Of a stretch of 64,000 bases of DNA, positions 62,872 through 64,000 are shown piece after piece. The translations under genes and the position numbers were made by a program. Within the stretch, counting starts at the first letter, position 1; the number at the start of each line of letters is the position of its first letter. The stretch is from Archangium sp. GTDB taxonomy: Bacteria > Myxococcota > Myxococcia > Myxococcales > Myxococcaceae. The stretch covers positions 310,001-374,000 of the forward strand of contig JAUXRX010000049.1 in NCBI GenBank assembly GCA_030681645.1. The letters run 5' to 3'. A model generated the notes under the pieces. The model did no database searches and was not told where the DNA came from. It saw nothing but the letters and a program-made list of their open reading frames with translations.

Positions 62872-64000
62872 TCAGGCCACCACCGGCGCGGGGGCAGATG
62901 GAGGCTTCGGGGCCGGCGGTGGGGGCAACTGCGGCATGGGGGAAACGGGGTGAGGGGCCAGCGGCGCCCACGCGTCGAAGTCTCGCACCGCGCGCTCGGA
63001 ATACTTCGCCCGCTTGTCGGCCTTCTTGAAGCGGCCCTCGATGGGCGGGAACAGCGCGAACACCACGTTGGTGGGCTGGTAGCGGTACCCGTCGGGGTGC
63101 GCCTCGCCGGTGACGTGCCGGTAGATCGCCCCCAGCGCGGTGGTGGCGGGCGGCGGTGAAAAGGCCGCGCCCGTCAGCTGCGCGTGCAGCGCCAGCGCGG
63201 TGAGGTAGCCACACGCCGTCGACTCGACGTAGCCCTCGACGCCGGTGATCTGCCCCGCGAAGAAGAGCCGCGGCGCCGCCTTGAGCGACAGGTCTTTCGA
63301 GAGCAGCCGGGGGCTGTCGAGGAAGGTGTTCCGGTGGATCTGCCCCATGCGCAGCCACTCGGCGTTGGCCAGCCCGGGAATGAGCCCGAAGATGCGCTTC
63401 TGCTCGGGCCAGGTGAGCCGCGTCTGAAAGCCCACCAGGTTCCACGCGGTGCCGCCGCGATCTTCCATGCGCAGCTGCACCACCGCGTGCGGCTGCTGCC
63501 CGGTGCGGGGATCGCGCAGCCCCACCGGCTTCATCGGCCCGTACGCCAGCGTGTCTTCTCCGCGATCGGCCATCACCTCGACGGGCAGACACCCCTCGAA
63601 GTACTTCGGTTCTTCGAAGGCGTGCGGCGTCACCTTGGCCCCCGCGCGCAGCTCGGTGACGAAGCGGGTGTACTCGTCCTTCGTCATGGGGAGGTTCAGG
63701 TAGTCGTCTCCCCCGCCCTTCCCGTAGCGCGACTGGCGAAACGCGATCGACATGTCGATCGACTCGGTGGCCACGATCGGCGCGATGGCATCGTAGAAAT
63801 AGAGCTTCTCGCCCACGTGCGGCGCGAGCGCGTCGGTGAGCGCCACCGAGGTGAGCGGGCCGGTCGCGAACACCACCAGGCCCTCGGGCACCTCCGTCAC
63901 CTCGCCGGGCACCACCGTCACGTTCGGGTGCGAGGCCAGCTGCTGCTGCACGTCGGCCGAGAACAGCTCGCGATCGACCGCCAGCGCGTCGCCGGCGGGC
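62872..64000 (-). CDS. trmFO: tRNA (uracil-54-C5)-methyltransferase TrmFO, partial
   Basis: Folate- and FAD-dependent enzyme that makes ribothymidine 54 in tRNA. Only the C-terminal 375 or so residues are in the window; the frame is open past the edge, where DALAVDRELFSADV continues the family sequence. Diagnostic segments are FATGPLTS, YFYDAIAPIV, EGCLPVEVMADRG, GFQTRLTWPEQKRIF and GYVESTACGYLTAL. The Pro-rich tail is longer than usual. It heads the trmFO-lipoprotein-xerC-smr-hslVU run. Confidence 0.95.
   Translation of the reverse strand, partial: PAGDALAVDRELFSADVQQQLASHPNVTVVPGEVTEVPEGLVVFATGPLTSVALTDALAPHVGEKLYFYDAIAPIVATESIDMSIAFRQSRYGKGGGDDYLNLPMTKDEYTRFVTELRAGAKVTPHAFEEPKYFEGCLPVEVMADRGEDTLAYGPMKPVGLRDPRTGQQPHAVVQLRMEDRGGTAWNLVGFQTRLTWPEQKRIFGLIPGLANAEWLRMGQIHRNTFLDSPRLLSKDLSLKAAPRLFFAGQITGVEGYVESTACGYLTALALHAQLTGAAFSPPPATTALGAIYRHVTGEAHPDGYRYQPTNVVFALFPPIEGRFKKADKRAKYSERAVRDFDAWAPLAPHPVSPMPQLPPPPAPKPPSAPAPVVA

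Overview
The window is high-GC, densely packed bacterial DNA that reads as a myxobacterium (Myxococcota, probably suborder Cystobacterineae). The pointers are a FrzS-type pseudo-receiver/coiled-coil motility protein, Hanks-type kinases with an HRDVSPQN loop, many glycine-rich or beta-propeller lipoproteins, a HARE-HTH protein, DUF6178, and frequent 4-bp ATGA/GTGA gene overlaps. There are about 56 protein genes, one tRNA-Arg(CCG), one hipA remnant and several dispersed repeat families. I saw no prophage, insertion sequence, CRISPR array or rRNA.

Layout. 1-6.2 kb: MlaE permease, zinc-ribbon protein, RluA synthase and an M16 peptidase pair. 6.2-9.4 kb: two alpha/beta-hydrolase paralogues, the hipA remnant and a NarL-type regulator. 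9.4-13.3 kb: pseudokinase, zinc-ribbon coiled coil and HAD nucleotidase. 13.4-19.4 kb: two diguanylate cyclases, one coupled to a PhnD-like lipoprotein and a methyltransferase, the other to an FtsB/DivIC protein. 19.5-26 kb: membrane protein, patatin, CoA-binding protein, YiiX-like hydrolase, Ser/Thr kinase and tRNA-Arg. 26.3-29.5 kb: ECF sigma, zinc anti-sigma and frzS. 29.6-36 kb: birA-coaX and neighbours, two lipoproteins and the HARE-HTH protein. 36-44.4 kb: propeller protein, EF-hand protein, deaminase, pyrD, DUF6178 and a propeller lipoprotein. 44.5-51.4 kb: a probably acquired lipoprotein beside ysxC, tetrahaem cytochrome, coaE, a reductase and a MaoC pair. 51.3-55.8 kb: a J-TPR/Hsp70/motif-array chaperone operon. 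55.8-64 kb: argD-hslU-hslV-smr-xerC-lipoprotein-trmFO, an expanded version of the trmFO-xerC-hslV-hslU order known from Firmicutes.

The most unusual signals are in the repeats. (i) A dispersed element (full copies near 29.5, 47.6, 57.1 and 62.8 kb) has two predicted hairpins whose stems change with largely compensatory substitutions while the loops stay similar. It abuts the start codons of ysxC and argD and is embedded in the signal peptide of a lipoprotein. (ii) Three unrelated repeat families each supply the charged region just before the hydrophobic core of a lipoprotein signal peptide. (iii) A 23-bp sequence recurs inside four unrelated genes in different frames and orientations. (iv) A second, diverged copy of the ysxC 3' end lies across a 2.4-kb lipoprotein gene; six of its seven differences are synonymous and all six move to A/T, so it looks like an acquisition scar. 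(v) A 0.4-kb simple-sequence tract before xerC contains a perfect 34-bp inverted repeat.

Limits: all family calls come from reading motifs. No alignments, searches, folding or composition calculations were run, and statements about GC or codon use are by eye.
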